Assembly (NCBI GenBank): GCA_963775935.1
Contig: CAVZKR010000004.1
Location: 517,215-581,214, forward strand
Direction of reading: 5' to 3'
Origin: JBBIPA01 sp963775935
GTDB taxonomy: Bacteria > Chloroflexota > Dehalococcoidia > GIF9 > UBA5629
DNA: 64,000 nucleotides
Each line of letters begins with the position of its first letter. Positions within the stretch are counted from its first letter, which is position 1. A model generated the notes under the pieces. That model was given only the letters and a program-made list of their open reading frames with translations. It was not told the DNA's origin and did not search any database. The position numbers and the translations under genes are program-made. This document shows positions 62,769 to 64,000 of the stretch, piece after piece.

Positions 62769-63452
62769 ATGGAGGGGAGTGAGCAGCTTAAGAACCTCAT
62801 TGAGTCTGTCATCTTTCTAAAGCTACGTATTCCGCATTGGTGGAGCGCACGTCCAAAGAACAAAGCTCGTGCCACAGCAATTGCGACAATGACGGATACG
62901 CTACAGCAAGCCCGTAAATTGAAGGCTGACAATATCAAGATAGTGGTTAATGTCGGGCTCTATTTGTTGCTGCTAGACCAAGATGTGGCGGACTTTACAA
63001 ATGATCTAATTAATGCGATAGGAGATCGGCGGAGGCGGTTTATCGCAAAGCACGAGGCGATCTTGCTATATGAAGCAGCAGAGGATATCCCTCAACTATT
63101 AGGACAGGAGTTCAGAGCAGCTGTGAAGGCTTTAGGTATTCCCAATAGCCTAATGAGTCGGCTGAACGGAGTCTCCTCTGATCTAAGCGAGTTCTGGAAG
63201 GATGAACGAAATTTTCTAGGATCAATCCGTAATGCTATCGCGGCACACCGCGAGCGCGATGCTCTGCGGTACCTTGAGGTGCTCCAGGCACTTGAGCCTC
63301 TTAAGGTCATGAGGCGAGCTGCCGATATGTCAGAGCTCTTGGAGCGCCTAGCTGGCGTGCTTATCGAGATCGCCCTCCTAACCTCAAGTCCCGCAACCAT
63401 CCTGCAGGACATGATGCGTTCAAGCAGGAAGTCTAATAACCCTCAGATATAA
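62769..63452 (+). CDS. Hypothetical helical protein
   Basis: From ATG 62769 (MEGSEQLKNLIESVIFLKL) the protein has about 227 residues and is strongly helical, with no signal or catalytic motif I recognise (NVGLYLLLLDQDVADFTNDLINAIGDRRRRF; LERLAGVLIEIALLTSS). A TTG nine codons upstream is an alternative start. Codon use looks somewhat richer in Arg codons than the nearby chromosomal genes. Function unknown. Confidence 0.55.
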   Translation: MEGSEQLKNLIESVIFLKLRIPHWWSARPKNKARATAIATMTDTLQQARKLKADNIKIVVNVGLYLLLLDQDVADFTNDLINAIGDRRRRFIAKHEAILLYEAAEDIPQLLGQEFRAAVKALGIPNSLMSRLNGVSSDLSEFWKDERNFLGSIRNAIAAHRERDALRYLEVLQALEPLKVMRRAADMSELLERLAGVLIEIALLTSSPATILQDMMRSSRKSNNPQI

Positions 63453-63556
63453 CAGGCACGTTTTACTCACTGGTGCGCAATCAGGCTCCACATATAATAG
63501 CAAGACTAACACGGCGTTTCCTGGCCTCACGTGGCTCACCAGAACCAGCCTCTTCT

Positions 63557-63595
63557 CCCCCAGCCTAGGCGTTTAGCCTCGCGGATATCTGGGGG
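63557..63595. repeat. CCCCCAG/CTGGGGG hairpin
   Basis: A seven-bp stem with a 25-base loop lies between the hypothetical gene and the TetR gene, beside a repeated CTAGGCGT. It has no T-run. The rest of 63453-63636 shows nothing I recognise. Confidence 0.4.
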
Positions 63596-63636
63596 CTAGG
63601 CGTGGAACGACGTGGCGAGCCAAATTGCAGGGGGGC

Positions 63637-63665
63637 TTGACATTTACAATAACATATGTTATATT
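63637..63665 (+). promoter_or_regulatory. Promoter and palindromic operator of the TetR gene
   Basis: TTGACA at 63637-63642, 17 bases, then TATATT at 63660-63665. A perfect 14-bp palindrome ATAACATATGTTAT at 63649-63662 lies between and over the -10, and a similar half-site ACATGTTATAT follows. This layout suggests autorepression by the TetR protein. Confidence 0.75.
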
Positions 63666-63696
63666 ACACATGTTATATAAAGGAGGACATAGAATA

Positions 63697-64000
63697 ATGC
63701 CACCGAAGAGCTCGTTCACCAGAGGTATGTTGCTTGATGCCGCCTTCAAGATAGTCAGAGGCAAAGGCCGTGATGGGCTTACAGCGCGGTCCCTCGCCAG
63801 TGAGCTGAACTGCTCCACCATGCCAGTATACTCATACCTCAAATCCATGAAGAAACTGGATACAGAACTGAGACAAAAGGCGATAGACCTCATGCTGACC
63901 TACCAGACAACACCGAGAATCGGGCAGCCATTTCTTGATATGGGACTGGGGTACGTCATGTTCGCCAAGCATGAAAAGAACCTCTTCCGCTTCCTGTTTG
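63697..64000 (+). CDS. TetR/AcrR family regulator, 3' end outside window
   Basis: The frame opens at ATG 63697 after AGGAGG and runs to the window end (101 codons). The N-terminal helix-turn-helix region is clear: MLLDAAFKIVRGKGRDGLTARSLASELNCSTMPVYSYLKSMKKL. TetR proteins repress nearby genes and respond to small ligands. The ligand domain and the regulated genes lie beyond the window. Confidence 0.85.
   Translation, partial: MPPKSSFTRGMLLDAAFKIVRGKGRDGLTARSLASELNCSTMPVYSYLKSMKKLDTELRQKAIDLMLTYQTTPRIGQPFLDMGLGYVMFAKHEKNLFRFLF

Noticed and set aside
1..64000. CRISPR arrays, rRNA genes, prophage structural genes
   Set aside because: I saw no regularly spaced repeats, no rRNA-like sequence and no phage capsid or tail genes.

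Overview
The window looks like a chromosomal contig of an anaerobic, free-living bacterium. The gene set (an archaeal-type CO dehydrogenase/acetyl-CoA synthase operon, TRAP transport, a molybdopterin transhydroxylase-like enzyme, many ferredoxin-type proteins) and protein flavour are what I would expect of a Chloroflexota member near the Dehalococcoidia; this taxonomic guess is inference, since no rRNA is present.

Layout. 1-831 is the end of an insertion sequence (copy A). 0.9-8.5 kb holds degV, a six-hairpin glycosidase, a HAD phosphatase, carB and an AI-2E-type permease. 8.5-10.3 kb (minus) holds a small unknown gene, a lipoprotein rhodanese whose two active-site cysteine codons are both UGA with a SECIS-like hairpin just downstream, and a CooC-type ATPase. 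10.5-20.5 kb (minus) is one eight-gene Wood-Ljungdahl carbonyl-branch operon (acsE, cdhD, cdhA, cdhB, cdhC, cdhE, nuoE-like, nuoF-like) with a clear promoter, a leader hairpin and a terminator. 20.8-31.7 kb is housekeeping: gyrB, nadD, obg, a probable oriC, dnaA, fmt, a zinc peptidase, mazG, tRNA-Pro, apgM, lysC and a NifU-like gene. IS copy B (31.95-33.23 kb) follows, then a TPR gene, gyrA, marC, a beta-propeller lipoprotein, a phosphodiesterase, rplY and a B12-binding radical SAM gene, then the decayed IS copy C (42.06-43.35 kb). 43.5-48.5 kb carries DUF362 and NapH/NapG-like iron-sulfur genes, a thiolase, a zinc-finger protein and a secreted repeat protein.

48.7-60.6 kb is an accessory catabolic island on the minus strand: a transhydroxylase-like alpha/beta pair, a divergent MarR regulator, a TRAP transporter and two GlcD-like flavoproteins with a CCG iron-sulfur protein. 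Two nearly identical promoters, each overlapping a TGATAG operator-like site, stand in front of its two halves, suggesting one MarR-controlled regulon for uptake and oxidation of a hydroxylated (perhaps phenolic) acid. The right end has a patatin-like lipase, a tRNA-Asn 3' fragment, two unknown genes and the start of a TetR gene.

Several conserved genes (dnaA, obg, cooC, mazG, dctM) contain single-base indels. Because some are essential, sequence errors are the likeliest cause, though real decay of obg cannot be excluded.
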